64,000 nucleotides of DNA from Bacteroidales bacterium (GTDB taxonomy: Bacteria > Bacteroidota > Bacteroidia > Bacteroidales > Marinilabiliaceae), in contig JAKSLF010000014.1 of NCBI GenBank assembly GCA_024401355.1, forward strand, positions 1-64,000, written 5' to 3'. Shown in pieces: positions 53,545 through 62,998 of the stretch. Every line of letters begins with the position of its first letter. Positions within the stretch are counted from its first letter, which is position 1. The notes under the pieces are model-generated. The model had not been told where the DNA came from and ran no database searches. It saw only the letters and a program-made list of their open reading frames with translations. Both the position numbers and the translations under genes were made by a program.

Positions 53545-56373
53545 TTAGAATCCGAAAGTGACTCCTATTGAATAGCGTCCTCCAATTTTGTCTCCATAGA
53601 CAAATTCGCGTCGGGTGTCATTGAAGAGGTTGTTGGCGTTGAAGAACACCTCGAATTGTTCCGTTGGTCGGTATGCGACCTTTAGATTTACTATTATCTT
53701 ACCATCAATCTTTTCGGCACTTCTCGAAACATTGTACATCGTCTGTACCTCCTGCTTGCCATAGAAGTAGGCAGACGGAGCAAATGTCAAAGCCTTGACA
53801 GGCTTGTAAATGAGCGAGAGGGACCCGAAGAACGACGGTGTGTACTTGTGTTTGTGTCCGTTGACGAGTTCGTCGTGTGTATATTGGGCGTCTCCAATAG
53901 CGAACTGCATGTCGCCACTTTTCTCGTCGATAGTCTCTTTCATTTTGTAGACTATGTTATAGTAGAGTGATGGGTTGAAGTGCTCATCGTTAGGGTCGGC
54001 AAGTCGTGCAAGGTCAGATTCTGAGCCTGTGAACCAAGTGTTTTGTACTTTCCATGCTTCGAAGTCGGATATCTGGAAAGTCTGTGCTATATACTTCTTG
54101 TCGTGACTATATAGGTCGAGCATAACGTTCATCAGACCATCGTAACATGCTTCTGTCTGTTCGCGGATAGCCATGTTCTGCTGATAGGTGAAGTATTTGT
54201 CGATTTTTGTATTCTGCACCGTAGCGTTGATTTTGGCTACGAGGTGATTGCTGACAATCCAGTCGATGTTGAGGCTGGCTCCCATCTGTTTTACCTTGTA
54301 TGGAAGATTCTGGTACTGCACGTAGGAATGTGTGCTGACGAAATCGCGAAGGAAGTTGGTGAAGTCGCTTTTGAATTGAGTGTTGCTCATGGCCTTGGCT
54401 GCAGAGCTGAAATCTACTCCTTGCGTCTTCTGTCTGTCGATAAAGTTGTCCATGTTGCGGATTCCTGTATAGAGGTCACTTCCTGAGGTCGTTGTCTGTG
54501 AGTTGACCGACATGAGTGAGCCGTAGTCGCTACTTATGGTATAGAATCCTTCGAAATCGATACTGACACCTTTGGTAGGGCGTACACGATAGCCTATCTC
54601 AATGTTGTCGGCATGCATGACATCGGCATTCTTGTTGCCGCTAAAGTGCATGTAGTCTGGTTCTCCAAGTTCGGAACGTATCCACTCATAGTTGCTTGAT
54701 GAGTTGATGAGGATGCCAGAACGGTTGGCTCGGGAATAGACTGCTCGAATGACGTTGCGGTCGTTGATGCTCCAAGTTGCGGAGAAAAGCCATGAAGGGA
54801 ATGCCTTGTCTGGTACCTTCAGTTTGTCGACACGTCCTGCACCGATGAGTCTGAGAGAGTTGATCGTGTAATCGAGTTTGAGACTAAAAGCCAGCTGGCT
54901 CAGGTCGCAGTCATTGTTGAGGTATGAGCTATACCTCTTGAGTGCGACGCCCCATTCTTCGCCATCTTTGGGGTCGAATGATGCGGTCTTGGCAACATCG
55001 TCGCGATAGGCGTGATAGTTGTTGTATTCGCTATCGCCAATGCGTGTGTACTGGTAATTGACGCCAGGACGAATGCTGAGATTGTCCATTGGCATGAAGT
55101 CGTACTCGAGATTGCCGTTGAACTGCTGGTTGCGCATCTTGAATCCGAAAGTGCCGATGGATAGGTTCTGTGGTCCGCTGATATAGTTGAGCTGTAGCAG
55201 ACCTCCGTGGATGTTGAATCGGCCGTCGACGTAGGCAGTCTTGCTGCTTCGGTCGTTGAATGGTGTGGCGTCGTTCATCAGGGCTGTGCCTTGCATGAAT
55301 GACTGCTGGTATCCGCCTGTAACGGCTATGTCAATTCTCTTGGCTGCATCGTTGTAGTATATGCCTGCGTTGATGCCCATGTTCTTGCGTGCCTGTTCTG
55401 GATTTTCGAACATGGCATCTATTGGCGCTTCGGGTTCGGTTAGTGAATGTGTTGTGCCGTCAGCATCAATTGTCTGGAGAGACTTGAAGTCGTCAAGAGT
55501 AACGTATTTACCGTTGGTGAACTCCTCTGCTCTGCCTTGTGCTTGGCCATTGTCGAAGTAGTCTATCTTTGCGCCTTCCATAGCGGCAGGAATGACGAAT
55601 ATTTTGTCGGTTGGACGGTTACGTGTCAGAAGATTACCGCTTATTGATACGGCTAGATTCTTATTTATGGCTTTGCGAAATACGAGGTCTGCGGAGTTAG
55701 TCCTCATGCTTCCAAGAGTGAATGTTCCTTCGACATTTTTAGATGTTTCGTTTGCCTTGCCTGTTATCAGGTTGATTACGCCTGTCACAGCATTGGCACC
55801 ATAAAGTGCACCACTTGCACCACGGACTACCTCGATGCGTTCGACATCTTCGATACCGATAGGAAGACTTTCCCACATTGTGGCGCCAGAGATATAGTTG
55901 AAGACAGGACGTCCGTCTATCATGACAAGGGTATTGGTGTTCTCGGTATACATCAGAGTGTGACCATCTGGCACGTTGTCGAGTCCTCTGAGGTGGACGT
56001 CATAACTGCCGTTGGTTTTTTCTCTTACGATAACACCTGGGACGAGTCGAAGTGCCTCTTCGAATGTTGTACAACCGAAGGTGTGCATTTCTTCCTTGGT
56101 GATAACAGAAGTCGAGAGTGGTGACTTGAATGAGTCTTCCTCTTTCTTGGATGCCGATGACACGTTCTTGTTCATGATGAGGTTGAACAGTTCATCGACG
56201 CTGCTGAGACCGAGAGTTTCGACTGCTGCCATCAGGTCTTCGAGCGGAAGTTCTGCCAACTGTTCGGTTGTCATGTTCAGTATCTGGTCGCGTGTGAGCG
56301 GCTCCTGTGCCATGATGCCTGTAGACAAAAGTGCTGCGAGGCACAATGTCATATATTTCTTTGCTGTTTGCAT
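53545..56373 (-). CDS. TonB-dependent receptor without the carboxypeptidase-like domain
   Basis: The 942-aa protein has a signal peptide ending at GIMAQ, then an unusual helical N-terminal segment (about 24-75: LTRDQILNMTTEQLAELPLEDLM ... LFNLIMNKNVSSASKKEE), a plug (about 80-205: STSVITKEEMHTFGCTTFEEAL, RLVPGVIV, VEVVRGASGALYGANAVTGVINLI) and a long barrel ending in VTFGF. The KNVSSASKKEE-to-plug transition is the form seen in receptors for siderophores, vitamins or similar small ligands rather than SusC. It lies 26 bp after a SUMF1-domain lipoprotein gene and is clearly cotranscribed with it. The ligand is unknown. Confidence 0.9.
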   Translation of the reverse strand: MQTAKKYMTLCLAALLSTGIMAQEPLTRDQILNMTTEQLAELPLEDLMAAVETLGLSSVDELFNLIMNKNVSSASKKEEDSFKSPLSTSVITKEEMHTFGCTTFEEALRLVPGVIVREKTNGSYDVHLRGLDNVPDGHTLMYTENTNTLVMIDGRPVFNYISGATMWESLPIGIEDVERIEVVRGASGALYGANAVTGVINLITGKANETSKNVEGTFTLGSMRTNSADLVFRKAINKNLAVSISGNLLTRNRPTDKIFVIPAAMEGAKIDYFDNGQAQGRAEEFTNGKYVTLDDFKSLQTIDADGTTHSLTEPEAPIDAMFENPEQARKNMGINAGIYYNDAAKRIDIAVTGGYQQSFMQGTALMNDATPFNDRSSKTAYVDGRFNIHGGLLQLNYISGPQNLSIGTFGFKMRNQQFNGNLEYDFMPMDNLSIRPGVNYQYTRIGDSEYNNYHAYRDDVAKTASFDPKDGEEWGVALKRYSSYLNNDCDLSQLAFSLKLDYTINSLRLIGAGRVDKLKVPDKAFPSWLFSATWSINDRNVIRAVYSRANRSGILINSSSNYEWIRSELGEPDYMHFSGNKNADVMHADNIEIGYRVRPTKGVSIDFEGFYTISSDYGSLMSVNSQTTTSGSDLYTGIRNMDNFIDRQKTQGVDFSSAAKAMSNTQFKSDFTNFLRDFVSTHSYVQYQNLPYKVKQMGASLNIDWIVSNHLVAKINATVQNTKIDKYFTYQQNMAIREQTEACYDGLMNVMLDLYSHDKKYIAQTFQISDFEAWKVQNTWFTGSESDLARLADPNDEHFNPSLYYNIVYKMKETIDEKSGDMQFAIGDAQYTHDELVNGHKHKYTPSFFGSLSLIYKPVKALTFAPSAYFYGKQEVQTMYNVSRSAEKIDGKIIVNLKVAYRPTEQFEVFFNANNLFNDTRREFVYGDKIGGRYSIGVTFGF

Positions 56374-56399
56374 GTCAGTTCTATATTTGTGTGCCTCTG

Positions 56400-57326
56400 T
56401 TATTTCTTTTTGTTTACCGCGATGCGGAAGCCAAGGTATTCGTTTCTCGATGCAGGATAGTCGCTATATACTCGAGCGTGAATGACACTTCGTCCGTCGC
56501 CTGTGTCGTAGCTTCCGCCGCGTATCACGTGGTCTACGCCTACTTCTGGACCAGTAGGATCAGTTTGTTCCTCGCCTTCGTAGTAGTCGTAGTAGTCGGA
56601 TGTCCATTCCCAAAGGTTGCCTGTCATGTCGTATATTCCGAGTGCATTAGGCTTCTTGGTCTTGACATCGTGAGTAGTCTGGTTGCCATTGATATACCAC
56701 CATGCAACATCGTCGATGGCATTGGAGCCGGAAAAGCGTATGTATTCGTCTTGCGGACCACCTTGTGCGGAATATTCCCATTGTGCCTCTGTTGGCAGGG
56801 TGAACTCATATCCTTCGGGAAGTAGATTGGCCTTGTTGAGCATTGGCAGGAACTTGTTGTTCACGTCGTAGTAGCTCACGTTGTAGGCAGGGTGGTTCGG
56901 ACCGCGTCCGCGTTTGTTTGACCATTGCTTGGCACCGTTGATAGGTGTCTGGCCAACAACGGCCTCCCATAGACCTTGGGTTACTTCTGTTTCGCCGATA
57001 GCGAAGGTAGACATCTTCACTTTGTGTACTGGACCTTCATAGTCGGTCGCTACCAGGTCATAGTTTTGTGCGTTTTCGTCCGACGACTGGCAACCCATGT
57101 AGAATTCACCTTCGGGAACCTTTACCATTGTAAATTCCACACCGTTGAATGCAAGGGTACAGGTCTGGTCTATAGGATTCCCTCCTTTGCATGATGCGGT
57201 GATGATCTCAATGGCTTTTTCTGAATCGTCTTCTTCATACGGGTCGTGGTCACATGCTATAAACAATGTCGGTGCAATGAATGACGATGCTATGAGTGTA
57301 CTTAGTTTTAATTTTGCGGTTTTCAT
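56400..57326 (-). CDS. SUMF1/FGE-fold lipoprotein
   Basis: From ATG 57326 the protein is 308 aa with a lipobox FIAC (Cys25). The SUMF1-type domain (about 60-305) shows FTMVKVPEGEFYMGC, the IGETEVTQGLWEAVVG block, LPTEAQWEYSAQGG, GIYDMTGNLWEWTSDYY and VIRGGSY through LGFRIAV. True formylglycine-generating enzymes need a specific C-terminal cysteine pair that I do not see, so a binding or structural role, as in GldJ/GldK-like lipoproteins, is more likely. It heads the operon with the TonB receptor, suggesting a surface or periplasmic partner for it. Confidence 0.88.
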   Translation of the reverse strand: MKTAKLKLSTLIASSFIAPTLFIACDHDPYEEDDSEKAIEIITASCKGGNPIDQTCTLAFNGVEFTMVKVPEGEFYMGCQSSDENAQNYDLVATDYEGPVHKVKMSTFAIGETEVTQGLWEAVVGQTPINGAKQWSNKRGRGPNHPAYNVSYYDVNNKFLPMLNKANLLPEGYEFTLPTEAQWEYSAQGGPQDEYIRFSGSNAIDDVAWWYINGNQTTHDVKTKKPNALGIYDMTGNLWEWTSDYYDYYEGEEQTDPTGPEVGVDHVIRGGSYDTGDGRSVIHARVYSDYPASRNEYLGFRIAVNKKK

Positions 57327-57363
57327 ACAGATTTCCATATATGGTCTTGAATGTTTACTTAAG

Positions 57364-57371
57364 CAAATGTA
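57364..57371 (-). promoter_or_regulatory. Putative -7 element of the SUMF1/receptor operon
   Basis: TACATTTG on the minus strand fits TAnnTTTG, 37 bp before the start codon at 57326. No -33 box is evident, which would fit a promoter that depends on an activator. Confidence 0.5.
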
Positions 57372-57444
57372 ACAATAAAAATGGAAACGACATCTATGCC
57401 TGGGTGATATTTTTCGGAATTATATTCATAAAAGTGTATAGGGA

Positions 57445-57510
57445 GGGTAGGTTTGGGGTAGGTTAAGGGTAGCTTAAGGGTTGCTTATGGTATGCTTAAG
57501 GGTTGCATAT
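57445..57510. repeat. Six 11-bp iterons upstream of the SUMF1/receptor operon
   Basis: Six head-to-tail units of exactly 11 bp occupy 66 bp: gggtaggtttg, gggtaggttaa, gggtagcttaa, gggttgcttat, ggtatgcttaa, gggttgcatat. The spacing is close to one helical turn, so equal positions face the same side of the DNA. They lie 74-139 bp upstream of the putative -7 box and just below the GH3 terminator. Confidence 0.9.
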
Positions 57511-57533
57511 TTGTATGTCGAGAGTACGTGTTT

Positions 57534-57578
57534 CAAAAAAAGTGGCTAATATGCTTTTGATAACATATTAGCCACTTC
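57534..57578 (-). terminator. Terminator of the glycan utilisation operon
   Basis: A perfect 13-bp stem (agtggctaatatg 57541-57553 with catattagccact 57564-57576) is followed on the minus strand by a run of T. It lies 30 bp after the GH3 stop. Confidence 0.95.
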
Positions 57579-57607
57579 CAAAAACACCTACTAAAAGATA
57601 CAATCAA

Positions 57608-59875
57608 CTACTTGACTTCGAATGTTACAGGAGTGCCGCTTTGGCTGTCGCCAGATACCCAGAGTTCAAACTGGCCTGGTTCTACGACATATTGGTTGTC
57701 GATGTTGTAGAAAGCGAGTTCTTGGGCGGGCAGTTCTATTGTTATGTCTTTTTTCTCGCCTGGCTTCAGGGTTACTCTTTCGAATCTCTTGAGTTCCTTT
57801 ACTGGGCGCGTTACGGAGGCAGCTATGTCGTGTGTATAGAGCTGTACGACTTCGGTTGCTTCCATGTTGCCTGTGTTGGCAAGGGTGAAGTTTGCCTTTA
57901 TGGTTTCGTTGGCGTTGTATGTTGTCTTGTCGAGGGTCAGGTTGGAGTATTCGAATTTGGTGTATGACAGTCCGAATCCGAATGGGTAGAGTGGAGTCCA
58001 GCCTTCGTCGAGATAGAATGAGGTACAACCGAGGGAGGTTTGTCCGGCGTGCAATGGAATGTTGTCGATAAGCACTTCGTTGCCTACGACAGGACGTCCT
58101 GTGTTGTTGTGTGCGTAGTACATAGGAATTTGGCCTACGGACTTAGGGAACGTCATTGGTAGTTTGCCGGAAGGGACAGCTTTGCCCCAGAGGAGTTCGG
58201 CTATAGCTTCGCCACCCATAGTGCCTGGGTGGAAGTTGTAGAGTAGGGCAGCGGAGTTGTCGGCGTCTTTGCCGATAGAAAGTGGTCGTCCGGCGATGAC
58301 TACTGTTACAACAGGCTTTCCGGTTTTACTGAGTTCGGCGATCAGTTCGCTTTGTGCGCCTTGCAGTTCGAGGGAGGCGAGGCAGTGTGCTTCGCCAGAG
58401 AGGATGGCTTCTTCGCCGACGAATGCGAGGATTACGTCAGCGTTTTTGGCTGCTGCTACGGCGCGTCTTACGCCGTCCTTGTTTTTGTCGCGGCTGTATG
58501 TCAGTCCTGGTTCGAAAGTGACGTTCACGTTGTTGCCGACCATTTTGCGTATTGCGGCAAGTGGAGTTACGGTGTGTTCGCTTTCGCCGTCGAAGATCCA
58601 GGTTCCGAGCTGGTCGTATGATGCGTCGGCCATAGGTCCGACAATGGCTACCTTCTTGATGTTGCTACCGAGAGGCAGGATGCCATTGTTTTTGAGGAGT
58701 ACGGCAGATTCGACAGCGGCCTTCTTTGCGGCCTTGAGGTGGTCGTCGGCATAGAGTGCCTTATCTTTGAGATTTGTGTCGGTGTATGGATGTTCGAAGA
58801 GTCCAAGACGATACTTAACCCTAAGTATGTTTCTGACGGCATTGTCAATTTTCTTGATGTCGACTTCTCCCTGCTTAATGGCAGAAGGGAGTTCCTTGAC
58901 AAACATGTAGCTTACCATTTCCATGTCAACACCAGCATTGGCAGACTTGACAGCAGCTTCGTGTTCGTCGGCAGCGAATCCGTGTTTGATCATTTCCTTG
59001 GCAGATTCCCAGTCGGTAACGACAAATCCGTCGAAGTTCCATTCTTTGCGGAGGACATTATCGAGAATGAACTTGTTGGCCGTAGAAGGAACGCCATCGT
59101 TGTCGTTGAACGAAGTCATGAACGTAGCCGCGCCGGCTTCAGTTGCTGCCTTGAAAGGTGGCAGGTAAACGTTGCGAAGCTGTCGTTCGGAGATGCCGGT
59201 AGAATTGTAGTCGCGCCCGCCTTCAGTAGCTCCATATCCTACGAAATGCTTAGCGCAAGCAGCCATAGCGGTAGGGTCGGACAATGAATCGGCCTGGTAT
59301 CCTTTAACAGTAGCGGCGCCCATGACAGAGGTGAGATAAGGGTCTTCGCCATATCCTTCAGCGCACCGTCCCCAGCGAGGGTCGCGTGCGATGTCGACCA
59401 TTGGTGAGAAAGTCCACTTGATACCCACAGAAGTAGCTTCTATAGCAGCGATGCGTGCGCCTTCCTGTGCTATTTCGGGGTCGAAAGAAGCGGCCTGTCC
59501 GAGTGGGATAGGGAAAATAGTCTTGAATCCGTGTATTACATCTCGCGACATCAGGATAGGAATGCCCAGTCGTGATTCTTCGACCGCGATTTTCTGCAGT
59601 TGGTTGATGCGTTCGGGGTCGGTTTCGTTGAGGATAGAGCCTACCTCGCCACGAGCGATCAAGTCGCGCATTTCATCGATGTTGCCCGAAGATGAGATTT
59701 GGTTCATCTGTCCAAGTTTCTCTTCAAGAGTCATCATCTTGAGGAGGTTTTCGACTCGGCTCTCTATGACATCGTCGGCCGACGACAGCCTTACGTTTTT
59801 AGGTGTGCAGGCTATCATGGCCATCAAGCCAAGAGACAGTGATATGTGTTTTACATTAAATGTCTTCATATTCAA
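57608..59875 (-). CDS. bglX: GH3 beta-glucosidase (BglX-like)
   Basis: The 755-aa lipoprotein (IAC, Cys23) has an N-terminal TIM barrel with RDPRWGRCAEGYGEDP (about 165-179), KHFVGYG (209-215) and the nucleophile Asp288 in FVVTDWES. The second alpha/beta sandwich carries VGEEAILSGEA, the likely acid/base region, and a C-terminal fibronectin-like domain follows (from about 640). It releases glucose from non-reducing ends of beta-gluco-oligosaccharides, probably in the periplasm. It is the last gene of the locus, 9 bp after the GH16 gene, and would finish oligosaccharides made by that enzyme. The start could be Met3 (59869). Confidence 0.95.
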   Translation of the reverse strand: MNMKTFNVKHISLSLGLMAMIACTPKNVRLSSADDVIESRVENLLKMMTLEEKLGQMNQISSSGNIDEMRDLIARGEVGSILNETDPERINQLQKIAVEESRLGIPILMSRDVIHGFKTIFPIPLGQAASFDPEIAQEGARIAAIEATSVGIKWTFSPMVDIARDPRWGRCAEGYGEDPYLTSVMGAATVKGYQADSLSDPTAMAACAKHFVGYGATEGGRDYNSTGISERQLRNVYLPPFKAATEAGAATFMTSFNDNDGVPSTANKFILDNVLRKEWNFDGFVVTDWESAKEMIKHGFAADEHEAAVKSANAGVDMEMVSYMFVKELPSAIKQGEVDIKKIDNAVRNILRVKYRLGLFEHPYTDTNLKDKALYADDHLKAAKKAAVESAVLLKNNGILPLGSNIKKVAIVGPMADASYDQLGTWIFDGESEHTVTPLAAIRKMVGNNVNVTFEPGLTYSRDKNKDGVRRAVAAAKNADVILAFVGEEAILSGEAHCLASLELQGAQSELIAELSKTGKPVVTVVIAGRPLSIGKDADNSAALLYNFHPGTMGGEAIAELLWGKAVPSGKLPMTFPKSVGQIPMYYAHNNTGRPVVGNEVLIDNIPLHAGQTSLGCTSFYLDEGWTPLYPFGFGLSYTKFEYSNLTLDKTTYNANETIKANFTLANTGNMEATEVVQLYTHDIAASVTRPVKELKRFERVTLKPGEKKDITIELPAQELAFYNIDNQYVVEPGQFELWVSGDSQSGTPVTFEVK

Positions 59876-59884
59876 AGTATAGTG

Positions 59885-61000
59885 TTATTTTTGGAATACT
59901 CTAACGTATTCAACCTCCATAGTTGCTGGCAGGGCATTGTCGTCGACACCGTTCATGCCGCCCCACATGCCGCCCCAGGCAAGGTTGAGGATGATGTAGA
60001 AAGGATCTTCGTATGGCCAGTCGACTCTTCCGGTGCCAGGGTTGTTGTATACCAGCTGTACCTTACCGTCGACGTATGTCGTGATGACATCAGGCTTCCA
60101 TTCAATGCCATAGACGTGGAAATCGTCTTCTGCGCCTTCGCACTTCATCTCGTGAGTCACCTGAGTGTTGTTGGAGTGAACGTGACCGGTTGCGTGCAGG
60201 CTGGAAGAAACATAGTTAGGATTGCATCCAACCTCTTCCATGATGTCGATTTCGCCATCGGCAGGCCATGACGTAAAATTGACAGGCATCATCCAGAAAG
60301 CGGGCCATGTGCCTTTGCCCTTAGGCAGTTTTATAGAAGCTTCCATGTATCCGTATTGCCATCCGGTATTCTTTTTAGCGTAAACGCGACCAGAATAGAC
60401 CTCTCCGTTTTCCTTGATGCATCTGATTTTCAGAACGCCGTTCTTCACCTCAGTGACGCGTTTGCCTTCAGGAGTCTTTTCGTTGACGTAGTTTTGGAGT
60501 TCGTTGTTGACCCATCCCTTATTCTTGATTTCGTGTTGCCAGCAGCTAGCGTCGAGTGAAGCAGACTGTTGGTCGAATTCGTCGTGCCAAACGAGTTTGT
60601 AGCCTTCGATAGGGCAAGTGATCAGGCTAGGGTCGGGAACTCCGTCGCCACCATCCTGTTTGACAGTTATGGTCTGTCGTGCGCTGCCCGACATAAAAGT
60701 CAGAACGGCCTCGCGTGGATTGAACTCTCCGCTCTTGAGGACCGAGACAGTAACTTGTGTATTCTTCTCTGTAGAATTGCTTGGAGTGACAGTCACCCAG
60801 TTTTGGTCGGCAATGACAGCCCATTCCTGGCTTGATGTGACAGAAATCTCCTTAGTGCCTGCAAAACCATCAAATGTAAGCTCGGATGGAGTTACAGAAA
60901 GTGTTGTTTCTGGTGCAGGCGCAGGTTCGTCGTCACCACAACCGCAGAATATGAGTGCTCCACACATGAGCCACGTAGATATTATCATCTTGCTATTCAT
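59885..61000 (-). CDS. BACON-GH16 endo-beta-glucanase lipoprotein
   Basis: The 371-aa protein has a lipoprotein signal (IFCGC, Cys19 or Cys21), a BACON domain (about 31-115: LSVTPSELTFDGFAGTKEISV ... SGSARQTITVKQ) and a GH16 domain (about 130-371). The catalytic triplet is in DGEIDIMEEVG: nucleophile Glu250, Asp252 and acid/base Glu255. LVWHDEFD and the late ILNLAWGGMWGG are typical of laminarinase-like GH16. It should cut beta-1,3- or mixed-linkage beta-glucan at the cell surface; BACON probably acts as a spacer or anchor. A hairpin precedes the gene at 61017-61060. Confidence 0.95.
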   Translation of the reverse strand: MNSKMIISTWLMCGALIFCGCGDDEPAPAPETTLSVTPSELTFDGFAGTKEISVTSSQEWAVIADQNWVTVTPSNSTEKNTQVTVSVLKSGEFNPREAVLTFMSGSARQTITVKQDGGDGVPDPSLITCPIEGYKLVWHDEFDQQSASLDASCWQHEIKNKGWVNNELQNYVNEKTPEGKRVTEVKNGVLKIRCIKENGEVYSGRVYAKKNTGWQYGYMEASIKLPKGKGTWPAFWMMPVNFTSWPADGEIDIMEEVGCNPNYVSSSLHATGHVHSNNTQVTHEMKCEGAEDDFHVYGIEWKPDVITTYVDGKVQLVYNNPGTGRVDWPYEDPFYIILNLAWGGMWGGMNGVDDNALPATMEVEYVRVFQK

Positions 61001-61016
61001 ATCAAGTTTTGCAATT

Positions 61017-61060
61017 AAAAAAAGGGAGAAGCCGTTACCAGCGAGGCTTCCGGCCTCTCC
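61017..61060 (-). terminator. Intercistronic hairpin with T-run before GH16
   Basis: A 10-bp stem with one G-U pair (ggagaagccg 61025-61034 with cggcctctcc 61051-61060) is followed on the minus strand by seven or more T, between the glycan-binding protein stop (61082) and the GH16 start (61000). It looks like a partial terminator that lowers expression of the two enzymes relative to the SusCD-type genes. Confidence 0.75.
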
Positions 61061-61081
61061 TTTATAGTTTCAAACTACAAA

Positions 61082-62040
61082 TTAGTTTGCCTTTTTGAAT
61101 ACGATGTCATGAATCTTGATGTTAGTACCTTCAGGTGTACCTCCGAAGTCGAGTACAAGCATCAATTTAGCGGCGTCGGCCTTAGGCAGGTTAGCGCCCT
61201 TGAGCAAGTAAGTGTAAGGCTTTCCGTCAGCGACCTGTATGTGGTCTTCCATGTAGAAATTGCCGTCGTTGCCGTCCTCAGTGAGTTTCACTGTGACATT
61301 AGGCATATCGTTGTCGCCCTCGATGATCATCTTGAAGTTGTAGGCATCGGCCATAGAAGCAGGGATGTTAGTGTGAATCTTGACCTGTCCCTGCCAAGTT
61401 TGTGATCCGCAGGCAACAGAAGTCAAAGACAGAACGCCGTCCTTGTATTCGTATGAAGGATTGCCAACCTGTCCCCAGTTTTCGTCGGCCCACCAGAATT
61501 CGACCTTGTCAGCGAGGTCGTCTTCGCTCTGAACTTTCCAGATGTTATCTTCGTCGCCAGGCTCCATAGAGAGATGCTCAGCAAAGTAGATATCGTGAAC
61601 CTTGATCAGTGTACCTTCAGGAGTGCCTCCGAAGTCGAATACGAGCATCAGGGTTGGTGCGTCGGCCTTAGGGAGCTGAACGTTCTCGATCTTGTAGATG
61701 TACTTCTTCCCATCGGCAACAGGGTAAGTATCTTCCATGAAATTGTTGCCGTCGTTGCCGTCTTCAGTCAACTTGAAAGTCATACCTGGGAGAGCGTTAG
61801 AACTTTCGACAACGCAGTAGAAATCATACTTCTTGCTCAACACAGCAGGAATGCTTGTATGAATCTTGACCTGTCCCTGCCACTTTTGGCTTCCGCAAGC
61901 AACGGAAGTCAAAGACAGAACGCCGTCCTTGTATTCGTATGTAGGGTCGCCAACCTGTCCCCAGTTTTCGTCGGCCCACCAGAACTCGACAGCCTTAGTG
62001 AGGTCGTCCTCGCTCTTGACGGTCCACAAGTTAGATGCAG
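61082..62040. repeat. Internal tandem duplication of a 486-bp module
   Basis: The two C-terminal modules of the glycan-binding protein repeat at a 486-bp offset (for example tgacctgtcc at 61381 and 61867). The best-kept stretch, around 61381-61505 against 61867-61991, is about 90% identical by eye. Confidence 0.85.
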
Positions 62041-62980
62041 AAGCGACATCCCAGTCCATGACAGCCTCTGGAGCTTCTGGTTCGTCAGGAAGTCCTGTAT
62101 CAGGCTTGCTTGTGAATACCAATCGCCATGCGATAGAGCCATTGTCGTTGATGAGAGACAAGGTAGAGCTAGAGAGTGATTCGATACGGAAGTAAGGGTT
62201 GCTGTATGCGTCGTCATTAGGTATATATGGCAACAAAGTCTCAGCAGGGAACTGTATGAAGAGGCAGTCTTCATCGTTGTACTGTCCAGGCAAGAGAGTG
62301 AAAGTAGAATTCTGCTTTTCAACATTTGCCATGAAGTCGGCACCATCATTAGTATTCTGGTCAGCGAAAACGGAGCATCCGGTATTGACGTATACAGTAC
62401 CGCCTTCACCAGGGTTGTATGAATATTTGCCACCAGCAGCAGGGTCGTTATCATCGTGAGTAAAAACAATGCGGTCGTCGTAAACACCCCAGTCGGCCTT
62501 GTCGTTGACAGCTGCGGACCACCATCCAGAGCCGTCGGTGCCCGATTCGCCGCAGCCCATGTGGCTCTTCGTAGCGTAGTCGATGCGCCATTCTACATTA
62601 CACAGCTTCTTGAAATAGATGCTGTAGTCGATCTTAGTCTCGTTGAAAGTGAACTCGGCAGTTTTTGATGCCAAGGAGATGCCGTTGCGGTTTCCGACCT
62701 TGAGTTCGAGAGAGTGTGTTCCGGCCTCCAGTGTGCTATAGTTGATAGTAGGGAGGTTGGAATACATCTTTCCGTCGAGGAACCAGATTATGTACTGGTT
62801 GGCGAGTTCTTCAGTCGATGCGGTCATGGTGTTGGTTTCCTGATCGACAGTGACATTAATCTGATTGTTGCCAACAGTAGGCATCATGTTAGGATTGGCG
62901 CCATCAAACTCTTCAGGCTGGCAAGCGACCAAGCAGCTAACGGCGAGCGAACCGAACATATATTTATATAATGCTTTCAT
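61082..62980 (-). CDS. Surface glycan-binding lipoprotein with two duplicated modules
   Basis: The 632-aa lipoprotein (LVAC, Cys20) sits in the SusE/SusF (SGBP-B) position. Residues about 35-115 form a PKD-like Ig fold (YIIWFLDGKMYSNLPTI ... HSLELKVGNRNG). Residues about 120-310 are a divergent middle domain with cysteines. Two C-terminal beta-sandwich modules (about 315-470 and 477-632) share FWWADENWGQVG, YKDGVLSLTSVACGSQ and FGGTPEGT; the period is 162 residues. These look like carbohydrate-binding modules that raise avidity for the glucan. The exact CBM family is not assigned. Confidence 0.88.
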   Translation of the reverse strand: MKALYKYMFGSLAVSCLVACQPEEFDGANPNMMPTVGNNQINVTVDQETNTMTASTEELANQYIIWFLDGKMYSNLPTINYSTLEAGTHSLELKVGNRNGISLASKTAEFTFNETKIDYSIYFKKLCNVEWRIDYATKSHMGCGESGTDGSGWWSAAVNDKADWGVYDDRIVFTHDDNDPAAGGKYSYNPGEGGTVYVNTGCSVFADQNTNDGADFMANVEKQNSTFTLLPGQYNDEDCLFIQFPAETLLPYIPNDDAYSNPYFRIESLSSSTLSLINDNGSIAWRLVFTSKPDTGLPDEPEAPEAVMDWDVASASNLWTVKSEDDLTKAVEFWWADENWGQVGDPTYEYKDGVLSLTSVACGSQKWQGQVKIHTSIPAVLSKKYDFYCVVESSNALPGMTFKLTEDGNDGNNFMEDTYPVADGKKYIYKIENVQLPKADAPTLMLVFDFGGTPEGTLIKVHDIYFAEHLSMEPGDEDNIWKVQSEDDLADKVEFWWADENWGQVGNPSYEYKDGVLSLTSVACGSQTWQGQVKIHTNIPASMADAYNFKMIIEGDNDMPNVTVKLTEDGNDGNFYMEDHIQVADGKPYTYLLKGANLPKADAAKLMLVLDFGGTPEGTNIKIHDIVFKKAN

Positions 62981-62998
62981 ATCATTAGCTTATTAAGT

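Noticed and set aside
56400..57326. Formylglycine-generating sulfatase activator
   Set aside because: No sulfatase is nearby and the catalytic cysteine pair is not visible; only the fold is supported.
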